Shown: in pieces, positions 45,624 through 53,458 of the stretch
Layout of the letters: the number at the start of each line of letters is the position of its first letter
Position numbering within the stretch: the stretch's first letter is position 1
From: Oscillospiraceae bacterium
GTDB lineage: Bacteria > Bacillota > Clostridia > Saccharofermentanales > Fastidiosipilaceae
Direction of reading: 5' to 3'
Assembly: GCA_029983685.1 (NCBI GenBank)
Contig: JASBZA010000002.1
Location: 62,001 to 126,000 of the forward strand
DNA: 64,000 nucleotides
Position numbers and translations under genes: made by a program
Notes under the pieces: model-generated
Database searches by the model: none
Told to the model about the DNA's origin: nothing
Seen by the model: only the letters and a program-made list of their open reading frames with translations

Positions 45624-45632
45624 ATTATACCA
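45624..45632 (-). promoter_or_regulatory. Extended -10 promoter of the second toxin-antitoxin pair
   Basis: TGGTATAAT reads leftward 24 bases before the antitoxin ATG. The remaining gap up to 45749 shows no gene. Confidence 0.5.
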
Positions 45633-45749
45633 TTATTTCTGTATTTATGCTAAAATTTCAAGTAAATCAGCGGGTTTCTACACTGTGCTTTTTCTTAGGG
45701 GCGCTGCTAGGGGTTTTGCTTATAAGAATAAACTAAGAGGGGTGCTCCT

Positions 45750-46319
45750 ATGACGATTCCGGAGTTGTTGGTGAAACAGAACATGAGCAAATATCGCCTG
45801 TCCAAACAAAGTGATGTTCCCTATTCTACATTGAATGATTTGTGTAATGGTAAAACAAGTCTGGAAAATTGCAGTGCCAAAACTGTTTATCGGCTTGCAA
45901 AAGAGTTGCACGTTTCCATGGAGGACCTTCTGACTCCATGCATTGAAAAGCGTTGCGCATTTGAACTGTTTAAAAGCAATGTCTGCCAGAAACTAAAACG
46001 TCTAGGAGATATTGATTTCTTGATTGACGTATTAGAAGGCAATGAAATTCGCAGTTATTATAGCCAAAAGTGGTATCCGGAATGTTTTTATCTTCTGGCA
46101 ATGGTTGACTATCTCAGTCGAATAAATGGCATCTCGATCTGTACGGATTTCGATGACCTGCGAAGCAGAAAGCTTTCAGATGTGTTGTTCCCATCCAGCG
46201 TTCTGGCTCTGGCGGCCAGCCGCAACAGTGATGTCCCAAAACAACAAGCTATTCGTGACGCAATCCCTGAATTTTTACGGTTTAATATCGTGGAAAGTGA
46301 GATTCGAAATGTCAACTGA
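45750..46319 (+). CDS. XRE-type helix-turn-helix protein, likely antitoxin-like
   Basis: This 189-residue protein has an N-terminal Cro/CI HTH (about 4-65: MSKYRLSKQSDVPYSTLNDL, then the recognition part, then VYRLAKELHVSMEDL) and a C-terminal domain of unknown family that includes FLIDVLEGNEIRSYY and PSSVLALAASRN. AGAGGGG lies before the ATG. Proteins of this shape commonly are the first gene of two-gene toxin-antitoxin-like operons. Here the following start, at 46309, is cut after eight codons (see separate entry), so the partner is missing. The role is inferred. Confidence 0.75.
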   Translation: MTIPELLVKQNMSKYRLSKQSDVPYSTLNDLCNGKTSLENCSAKTVYRLAKELHVSMEDLLTPCIEKRCAFELFKSNVCQKLKRLGDIDFLIDVLEGNEIRSYYSQKWYPECFYLLAMVDYLSRINGISICTDFDDLRSRKLSDVLFPSSVLALAASRNSDVPKQQAIRDAIPEFLRFNIVESEIRNVN

Positions 46320-46333
46320 GAATCATGAGGTCT
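46309..46333 (+). pseudogene. 5' stub of the XRE gene's lost partner
   Basis: An ATG overlapping the XRE stop, with GGAAAGTGAG upstream at workable spacing, opens a frame MSTENHEV that reaches the stop codon of the convergent PPK2 gene within nine codons. This is the coupling expected of an operon partner, so it looks like the remains of a second gene removed by rearrangement. The identity of the lost gene is unknown; chance is possible because the stub is short. Confidence 0.35.
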
Positions 46334-47788
46334 TTACTTTTCTCTGGCCAAAATCTTCTCAGCGCGTTCTATAAAAGCTTCCATGACAAAAACCCTGGCA
46401 TAGTACTTATCATTTCCCGGTACGACAATCCATGGCGCGTAACCGGCATTAGTCCGCACCAGCATCTCATTCATGGCCTCTATATAGTCATCCCAGCGAC
46501 CACGGTTACGCCAGTCTTCCTCTGTAATCTTAAACTGCTTGTCTTCATCGTTTTCTCTGGCTTGAAACCGGTCAAGCTGAGTTTCTTTATCGATTGTGAC
46601 AAAAAACTTCATAATCATGGCGCCTTCATCGGCCAATTCTTTTTCCATCCTCAGCATCTCGTCGTAGGCTCTTTCCCACTCGTTCTCCGTGGCAAAACCT
46701 TCAATCCGCTCGACCATAACCCGGCCGTACCAGGATCTGGAGAAAATATCCAAGTGGGGCTTACGGTGAAAACGCTTATAAAAACGCCAGAGATAGTGGT
46801 GCTTTTTTTCCGTCTCGTCCGGGGCAGAAATAGGATGAATCGTGTAAGCTCTTGGGTCCATTTCTTTGATGAGGCGCTTGATGGCACCATCTTTACCGGC
46901 TGCATCCACACCTTCGAAAACCAGAATAATAGGAGTACCGGCCTTTCTTAGACGCAGCATAAGCTCATTTGATTTGGTCTGGAGCTCTTCTAATCTTTCT
47001 TTATAGCTGTCCTGATCCAGCGTGGGACTCATGTCCATATTTTGTAAAAGGTAATCTTTTTCTTTGTAATCACGGTGGTGGCGAACGCCGTCTTCCCTGC
47101 TTGTACTGACGCGTTCAATGCCTTTTTGCAGAGCTTCCAGGGCCAAACCCAAGGCTTCACGAGAGGCATCCTTAATCTTTGAACCGTCCAAAATATGCCA
47201 TGGGGCCTGAGGGAAATTCGTCAAATCCAGAACCTTATCGATATGTTCTCGGTAGGCCTTGTAATTCTCATTTTGGTCGTAATCGTAAAGGTCGACATAA
47301 AAGGATTGATAGGCCGTATCCATGTATTTTTCGATTCTGTCTTTTTGCTCTTCTTGAGGGATATCAATAAAGAACTTAAGCACAATGGCACGGTCGGCAT
47401 AAAGAGCCTCTTCGTAGGCTCTTATGGCATTCAGCTTGCCTTCTAAAACTTCTCCATCCATATTGAGATTATTGATAAGGTCAAAATAATAGGACCGATT
47501 AAAGATGCGAACATCACCGTAGGCCGGTATTCTACGCCAAAAACGTCCCATATAGGGGAAGTCCTTACGATCTCGGTCAAACACACTAACATTAAAGTGC
47601 TTGGGGTCTAACGCACGACACAAATTGTTGATGACCGTGCCGCGACCGGAAGATTCCCATCCGTCAACAATGATAAGAACCGGTATATCCATAGACTGGC
47701 AAACACGCTGAAGCCTGGCGAGGCGGGTTGCCAAATCCGAAATCTTAAAATTTCTGTAAGGCGATTTGGGGTAGGTATCTTGTAACAT
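46334..47788 (-). CDS. pap: Double-domain PPK2: polyphosphate:AMP phosphotransferase
   Basis: The 484-residue protein contains two PPK2 kinase modules. The C-terminal one is intact (FEGVDAAGKDGAIKRLI, with SRSWYGRVMVERI); the N-terminal one has a modified P-loop (DGWESSGRGTVINNL, Lys changed to Arg) with FNRSYYFDL. This two-domain layout is that of class II PPK2 (Pap), which makes ADP from AMP using polyphosphate. GGGAGGA lies before the ATG. It is convergent with the XRE gene remains and divergent from metY. Confidence 0.88.
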   Translation of the reverse strand: MLQDTYPKSPYRNFKISDLATRLARLQRVCQSMDIPVLIIVDGWESSGRGTVINNLCRALDPKHFNVSVFDRDRKDFPYMGRFWRRIPAYGDVRIFNRSYYFDLINNLNMDGEVLEGKLNAIRAYEEALYADRAIVLKFFIDIPQEEQKDRIEKYMDTAYQSFYVDLYDYDQNENYKAYREHIDKVLDLTNFPQAPWHILDGSKIKDASREALGLALEALQKGIERVSTSREDGVRHHRDYKEKDYLLQNMDMSPTLDQDSYKERLEELQTKSNELMLRLRKAGTPIILVFEGVDAAGKDGAIKRLIKEMDPRAYTIHPISAPDETEKKHHYLWRFYKRFHRKPHLDIFSRSWYGRVMVERIEGFATENEWERAYDEMLRMEKELADEGAMIMKFFVTIDKETQLDRFQARENDEDKQFKITEEDWRNRGRWDDYIEAMNEMLVRTNAGYAPWIVVPGNDKYYARVFVMEAFIERAEKILAREK

Positions 47789-47877
47789 ATAGGAATCCTC
47801 CCTGCTTTTCTCCTATTATAACGCAGTGTTTTCTTTATCCTGGTTCTTCTTAGCTTATCGGATCACTAAAAAAGCCT

Positions 47878-47883
47878 TATAAT
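47878..47883 (+). promoter_or_regulatory. Candidate -10 of metY
   Basis: A perfect TATAAT lies 56 bases before the metY start. The -35 (TTATCG, 17 bases upstream) is weak. The leader contains a near repeat of CATTATTATT. Confidence 0.35.
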
Positions 47884-47938
47884 AAGAACATTATTATTTA
47901 GAGAAGAGCATTATTATTCAGGAAGGAAGATTATTCTT

Positions 47939-49246
47939 ATGAGCGATAAAAACACACATGAAAAGGCGAATAAAAATCTGGGCACGATTTGTGTTCAGGG
48001 AGGCTGGAAGCCTAAGAACGGCGAGCCCAGGGTTCTGCCGATTTACCAATCGACCACTTTTAAATACGATTCTTCCGAGCAGATGGCCAATCTTTTTGAC
48101 CTAAAAGAAACAGGCTATTTTTACACGCGTCTACAAAACCCTACCAATGATGCTGTTGCAGCTAAAATTGCTGCTTTGGAAGGCGGGGTCGCTGCCATCT
48201 TAACCTCGTCAGGCCAATCTGCAACCTTCTACTCCATCATGAATATTTGCAAAAAAGGCGATCACGTCGTAAGCTCTTCCAGCATTTATGGAGGCAGCTT
48301 TAATCTCCTGGCCCATACGCTGGACGATATGGGTATTGATGTCACATTCGTCTCACCTCACGCAAGCGAAGATGAACTGGAGAAAGCTTTTAACGAGAGG
48401 ACCAAGTGTGTCTTCGGCGAGACTTTGGCCAACCCGTCTTTGGACGTATTGGACATTGAGCTTTTTGCCGATGTGGCCCATCGACACGGTGTCCCCCTCA
48501 TTGTAGACAACACCTTCCCCACCCCTATTAACTGCCGACCTATTGAATGGGGTGCCGATATCGTTATCCACTCTACGACTAAATATATGGATGGTCACGC
48601 CACTTCTATAGGGGGTGTCGTAGTAGACAGCGGAAACTTTGACTGGGATGCCCATAAGGACAAGTTCCCCGGCCTCACCACACCTGATGAAACTTACCAT
48701 GGAACTGTTTTTACCGAGAGCTTTGGCAATAAAGCTTATATCTTTAAGATGACGACTACTCTAATGCGCGACCTAGGGTCTATCCCCTCACCTCATAATG
48801 CTTTCTTGTTAAACTTAGGATTAGAAACTTTGCACCTTAGGGTACCTCGTCATTGTGAAAACGCCCGAAAAGTTGCCCTATTCTTGGAAAACCATCCCGG
48901 TGTCTCCTGGGTCAGATATCCTGATTTAGAACAGGATGAAAACCATGCTTTAGCGCAAAAATATCTCTCACATGGTTCGAGCGGTGTTTTAAGTTTCGGA
49001 GTAAAAGGCGGTCGTGAAAAAGCCACGGTCTTCATGGACAGTTTGAAGGTCGCTTGTGTGGTCACACATGTAGCGGATGCCAGAACCTCTGTGCTCCACC
49101 CGGCTTCTACCACACATCGTCAGATGAACGATACCGAACTCGAAGCCGCAGGTGTCAAGCCTGATATGGTCCGCTTCTCTGTCGGAATCGAAGATGCAGA
49201 AGATATTATCGAGGACTTAGACCAAGCCCTTAGAAAAACACTCTAA
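47939..49246 (+). CDS. metY: O-acetylhomoserine sulfhydrylase
   Basis: The 435-residue Cys/Met-metabolism PLP enzyme has TRLQNPTNDAVAAKIAALEGG, TSSGQSATFYSIMNI, LIVDNTFPTP and the PLP lysine in VIHSTTKYMDGHAT. The length and the insert ending FTESFGNKAYIFKMTTTLMRDLG favour the MetY/O-acetylhomoserine sulfhydrylase branch over cystathionine gamma-synthase. It makes homocysteine from O-acetylhomoserine and sulfide, a usual route to methionine in anaerobes. It is followed after three bases by the CBS-domain gene; the pairing has no obvious metabolic sense. Confidence 0.93.
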   Translation: MSDKNTHEKANKNLGTICVQGGWKPKNGEPRVLPIYQSTTFKYDSSEQMANLFDLKETGYFYTRLQNPTNDAVAAKIAALEGGVAAILTSSGQSATFYSIMNICKKGDHVVSSSSIYGGSFNLLAHTLDDMGIDVTFVSPHASEDELEKAFNERTKCVFGETLANPSLDVLDIELFADVAHRHGVPLIVDNTFPTPINCRPIEWGADIVIHSTTKYMDGHATSIGGVVVDSGNFDWDAHKDKFPGLTTPDETYHGTVFTESFGNKAYIFKMTTTLMRDLGSIPSPHNAFLLNLGLETLHLRVPRHCENARKVALFLENHPGVSWVRYPDLEQDENHALAQKYLSHGSSGVLSFGVKGGREKATVFMDSLKVACVVTHVADARTSVLHPASTTHRQMNDTELEAAGVKPDMVRFSVGIEDAEDIIEDLDQALRKTL

Positions 49247-49249
49247 ACT

Positions 49250-50539
49250 ATGGACCAAGGCCAAATCGTACAACTTGTCGTACTGATTATCTGTTTGTTT
49301 CTCTCGTCCTTCTTTTCGGCAGCAGAGACGGCTTTGATGTCCGTTAATAAAATCAGGCTGCAGACTTTGGCCGAAGAAGGGGATGCCAAGGCCGATAGAG
49401 TTTTAAACTTGCTAAGTGATACGGGACGGCTCCTCTCCACTATTTTGGTCGGTAACAACCTGGTCAATATCGGTGCCTCCGCCCTGGCCACCTCATTGAG
49501 TATTCATTTTTGGGGCAGCACGGGCGTGGGCATTGCGACCGGCGTTATTACCTTACTGGTACTGATTTTCGGTGAGATTACGCCAAAATCTTTGGCCGTA
49601 GCCCATGCAGAAAGCTTTTCTTTGGCCATCGGCGGCATTATTAAATTCTTGCAGACTATTCTTACGCCTCTAACCACAGTCCTTACGGCTATCACTAACG
49701 GCCTGATTCGCCTCCTCAAACAGGACTTGTCTCAGGCCAAACCTTTTGTCACCCAAGAGGACCTCCTGGCCATGGTCAACATGGGTCACGAGGAAGGCGT
49801 GTTCGAAGAGGAAGAAAAAGAACTTTTGGAAAACGTCTTTGAATTCAAGTCCTCTCAAGTGAAAAACGTTATGACACCTCGAACCGATGTCGTAGCCATC
49901 GACGTCGATATTTCCTATGAAGACTTATTGGATGTTTTCAAAAATGAACAATATTCCCGTATCCCGGTCTATGAGGGCAGTATCGACAAGATTATCGGCA
50001 TTCTCCATGTGCGAGACTTTATCGATGTGAAATTGGCCGGTGACTATTTTGACGTAAGAAAACACATGCGTGACGTATTCTGGACCTACGAGTACCAGAA
50101 TACCACCACGCTTCTACAGGAAATGCGCCTGGCCCAGCTCTACCTGGCCGTTGTCTTAGACGAATACGGCGGAACGGCCGGCATCATCACGATGGAAGAT
50201 ATCGTGGAAGAAATTATCGGCGACATTGATGATGAGTACGACATCGCTTTTGAGGAGATTCAGCAAATTAGCCAGTCGCAGGACCAGGCAGCTTTCGAGA
50301 TAGACGGATCGGCCGATATCGAAGATGTTAATGATGCTCTGGCCATTCATCTCCCTATTGATGAAGACTATGACACCATCAGCGGTTTTCTCTTAGATGA
50401 GCTGGGTCATATTCCGGAGGAGGGAGAAATCATTCACCATGACCGGACCACCTTTATCATCGAGCGGATGGACCGAAAAAGGATTGAGAAGGTAAAGGCT
50501 ATTCAGGAGCTGGATGAAGAGAGTTCGAATCCTCAATAA
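49250..50539 (+). CDS. CNNM/CorC-family transporter-associated protein (DUF21-CBS)
   Basis: This 429-residue protein has an N-terminal DUF21/CNNM membrane domain (about 1-140, LFLSSFFSAAETALMSVNK), a CBS pair (about 200-325, VMTPRTDVVAIDVDI, SRIPVYEGSIDKIIGIL, LDEYGGTAGIITMEDIVEEI) and a C-terminal CorC_HlyC domain (about 340-420). Such proteins are linked to magnesium or cobalt efflux in some bacteria and are often mis-annotated as hemolysins. The start follows the metY stop by three bases with only a weak ribosome site, so coupling to metY is likely. Confidence 0.92.
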   Translation: MDQGQIVQLVVLIICLFLSSFFSAAETALMSVNKIRLQTLAEEGDAKADRVLNLLSDTGRLLSTILVGNNLVNIGASALATSLSIHFWGSTGVGIATGVITLLVLIFGEITPKSLAVAHAESFSLAIGGIIKFLQTILTPLTTVLTAITNGLIRLLKQDLSQAKPFVTQEDLLAMVNMGHEEGVFEEEEKELLENVFEFKSSQVKNVMTPRTDVVAIDVDISYEDLLDVFKNEQYSRIPVYEGSIDKIIGILHVRDFIDVKLAGDYFDVRKHMRDVFWTYEYQNTTTLLQEMRLAQLYLAVVLDEYGGTAGIITMEDIVEEIIGDIDDEYDIAFEEIQQISQSQDQAAFEIDGSADIEDVNDALAIHLPIDEDYDTISGFLLDELGHIPEEGEIIHHDRTTFIIERMDRKRIEKVKAIQELDEESSNPQ

Positions 50540-50659
50540 TGATGCATTCCCATTTGGATAGCTCTCTTTAAAATAGATTTTACCCTGCACTTGCAAATCC
50601 GCCGGTAGCAGAAATTCTGCATTGTTTCCTACACTCAACAGCAAATAAGGTTTACTCAT
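50540..50659 (-). pseudogene. 5' remnant of a gene, possibly PfkB-like
   Basis: The frame opens with an ATG overlapping the end of the phosphodiester glycosidase gene by 8 bp and reads 40 protein-like residues (start MSKPYLLLSVGN, end SYPNGNAS) before it runs into the antisense of the CorC gene. VGNN near the start and GNAS at the cut resemble the start and the first substrate loop of PfkB-family sugar kinases, but the match is loose. It looks like a gene truncated at the junction with the convergent CorC gene. Confidence 0.4.
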
Positions 50660-53447
50660 CTTCTCTCACAATCAAAACTGTAGAGAAAATAGATCTTAAG
50701 GTTTTATTTTGATAGCTGACCCCTTTTTTATTAGCAGGTGTATTGAGGACATCCACTGCGGAGGTTGATGGGTTAAAAAATGCTGACGTAGAGGATCCTC
50801 CACCGTCCATATTAATTGCATCCGTTGCCCCTAAATATTTCATAATACGACCAAGTTCCTCAATATACACTCCGGTAGAATCATCATACCCTCTACCATC
50901 AACAGTAACTAAAAGAATTGTGGTTTCGTCTTTAATTCCAGCTGCAGTCCTTGGGTGTCTCGATACATATCTATAAAAAGTTTCTTGGTCATAATCAATA
51001 CTGGAAGTTTTGCATTCAACACTATTATAAAAAGCATTAACTTTTCCACTTTGAACAATTTGGTACTGCCCTCCTGTTGCCTGAACTAAATTGTTTTCAT
51101 ACGTACTCCAATCTTTATCATATGTGCCGATAATAGGTTTGCCGTCATTTAATATGCCTAAAAAACCATGGAAAGGATATTGAGCACCACCGGGTGTTGA
51201 GATTCTTGTTCCGTTTATGGTACTACTACCATCCTTTATCATATTCCCTTCTGGACCATTACGGGTATAAAACTCACCATTTACACCTGCAATAACATTA
51301 ATACCTTGTTCTCTTGTAGTTTCTATTTGTTCTACTAGAGAGCCTTTGAATATGTCATGTCCTTCTGAATCAAGTTTGCAAACGTAATTTCCATTATCGT
51401 CTGTAGGAGGAATTATGTTGTTCCTTGTTCCGACAATTATATTATTTTTATTACCTCGAATATCAGCTTCAATAACATTTATTACTTGACGGTTGGCATT
51501 CGTATCTGTAATTACAAGTTGCTTGATGCCTACTCCTTCTGCCGCAGCATAGTTTTTTTCACTCAAAATGCTATAAATAAATCGGTCGTGCTCAAGCTCC
51601 TGCAAGGAAATCAGTGTCGGACGCCCTAAGCTCTCATCCATCTCCCAGCAATTCGAGAAATCCCAATTCAAGACTTTTCTGTATAGATTGACAGAGGTAA
51701 AACTACTTTTATCGATTGTTTTTCCATTTGGAGAGCCTGCATCATTAGAAGTAACCACCGAATTTTGTAACAATGTATTCTCTGAGGCTACATTGTTAGT
51801 TAAAATTGGAGTCCCTTTGACACGACCAACAATTCTCGCAATATTCTTGGTTCCACCATTTTTAATAAGACCCCCAACAACTGCACAATTTTTAATAATT
51901 GCATTCTCATAAGCATAAGCACTAATTCCACCTGTATTGTTATGAATGGAGTTAACAACAGGGACTGCATAGCAATTCTTGATTATTGAGTTAGAGTTTG
52001 AGACAGCAACTATGCCACCACTTTCAACTTTACCTTCAATCGTCGCTACACAGTATGAGTCTTCAATCAGATTATTATTCCAGCTTACCATTCCAGAGGA
52101 TCTATGACCTCCAGAAATATTGCCTTTTACATACACTCTTCGTATAGCACCATAGTTGGTAGCGACAAGAATTGAAGCCCAATTGTTTTGTGTTGTATTG
52201 TTTCCAAAGGCAACAGCATTAGTAAAGCCTAAATTCTGAATCACACCATAATTATTAATGATAAAGGCCACTGTTGAATTATTGGCATCCGCTTTGAGTG
52301 TTAGATTTTTAATAGAATACCCATTACCATTCAACGTTGCTTTAAATACGGGAATTGGTTCAAAAACACCTTCTATTACAATATCATTTTTCAATATAAA
52401 CGTGTTGTTTGGATTGTTTCCGTATTTTCTTAATAGATTAAGATCTGAAGATTTCTGAATAACAAAAGAATCTCCTATAGGCAATTCCTTCGCTTTCTTT
52501 AAAACCGGCCTACCTAGTGCTGTATCCAACATCCAAACTGACGAGAAGTTCCAGCTCAACTTAGCTTCATATGTTGTTTGGAGCAATAAGTCATCATCCG
52601 AAATAGAGAGACCGTTTTTATCCGAAAGTTCACCGGATAAAACATTTAAGCTATTTAACTTCACATTTTGAGAAGCAATGTTATTGATAAAAGTAGGAGA
52701 TGTCTTTAAGCGTCCTGTAATTCGGCCAATATTCTCTTGCTTGGCATTTTCTATATTGCCTATGAAAACAGCACAGTTTTGAATTATAGCTCCTGTATAT
52801 GCATATGCTGAAATGCCTCCTGTGTTATTGATTTCTGATGCAATCTGCGGGACTGTATAGCATGAGTCAATCAGCGAGCCTGATTCTGAAACTGCCGTAA
52901 TTCCACCGCATTCGACTTTTGCCCTTAAATCTGCCAATGTATAAGAGTCACGGATAACACCATAATTATGAGCACATATTCCTCCTGTTCGATATCCGCC
53001 GCTTAGAGCACCCTTAACATAACAACGTTCTATGATTCCTCTATTAATTGTTGCAATACCTGCAATCCAATCAGTTTTATTTGTATCTACTCCTTTAATT
53101 GACACATCAATAAAACCAAGATCGTATATTGAACCTGAGTTAGAAATAATAAAAGCTGCTGATGATTTGTTTGCAGAAGCCTCAATCGTTAAATTTGAAA
53201 CCACATAACCATCACCATTTATGTCTCCTGAAAAATTATCAATAGGCGTAAAATTTGATTCTAGCTTAATATCATTTGTAAGTTTATATTTTCCGTCCGG
53301 ATTGTTCCGAATTTTATTAAAATCCTCTTCACTTGAAATCGGAATTACTTCTGTCTCTGCAATCGATGCACTATTCGTATTAATCGGAACAGAAAAGATT
53401 AAAATGAATGTTAGAATTACGCTCGTTAGTTGTCTAAGTCCTTTCAT
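50652..53447 (-). CDS. Secreted phosphodiester glycosidase (NAGPA domain) with duplicated GLUG-type modules
   Basis: The 931-residue protein has a signal peptide (about 1-27), two tandem beta-helix-like modules of roughly 300 residues each (about 35-335 and 336-630) made of GLUG-type repeats (TGGISAYAY occurs in both), then a C-terminal NAGPA/DUF2233 domain with IAGVNGEFYTRNG, SRHPRTAAGI, VDGRG and DAINMDGGGSSTS. NAGPA enzymes remove a sugar from a sugar phosphodiester. I chose the ATG at 53447, with AGGAGGAG in front, over an earlier start at 53474 that would lie within the PHP gene. It is the last intact gene of the GntR-ABC transporter operon. Confidence 0.85.
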   Translation of the reverse strand: MKGLRQLTSVILTFILIFSVPINTNSASIAETEVIPISSEEDFNKIRNNPDGKYKLTNDIKLESNFTPIDNFSGDINGDGYVVSNLTIEASANKSSAAFIISNSGSIYDLGFIDVSIKGVDTNKTDWIAGIATINRGIIERCYVKGALSGGYRTGGICAHNYGVIRDSYTLADLRAKVECGGITAVSESGSLIDSCYTVPQIASEINNTGGISAYAYTGAIIQNCAVFIGNIENAKQENIGRITGRLKTSPTFINNIASQNVKLNSLNVLSGELSDKNGLSISDDDLLLQTTYEAKLSWNFSSVWMLDTALGRPVLKKAKELPIGDSFVIQKSSDLNLLRKYGNNPNNTFILKNDIVIEGVFEPIPVFKATLNGNGYSIKNLTLKADANNSTVAFIINNYGVIQNLGFTNAVAFGNNTTQNNWASILVATNYGAIRRVYVKGNISGGHRSSGMVSWNNNLIEDSYCVATIEGKVESGGIVAVSNSNSIIKNCYAVPVVNSIHNNTGGISAYAYENAIIKNCAVVGGLIKNGGTKNIARIVGRVKGTPILTNNVASENTLLQNSVVTSNDAGSPNGKTIDKSSFTSVNLYRKVLNWDFSNCWEMDESLGRPTLISLQELEHDRFIYSILSEKNYAAAEGVGIKQLVITDTNANRQVINVIEADIRGNKNNIIVGTRNNIIPPTDDNGNYVCKLDSEGHDIFKGSLVEQIETTREQGINVIAGVNGEFYTRNGPEGNMIKDGSSTINGTRISTPGGAQYPFHGFLGILNDGKPIIGTYDKDWSTYENNLVQATGGQYQIVQSGKVNAFYNSVECKTSSIDYDQETFYRYVSRHPRTAAGIKDETTILLVTVDGRGYDDSTGVYIEELGRIMKYLGATDAINMDGGGSSTSAFFNPSTSAVDVLNTPANKKGVSYQNKTLRSIFSTVLIVREDE

Positions 53448-53458
53448 CGTATCTCCTC

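Noticed and set aside
49250..50539. Hemolysin annotation for the DUF21-CBS protein
   Set aside because: The name comes from a historic mislabel; the domains point to ion homeostasis.
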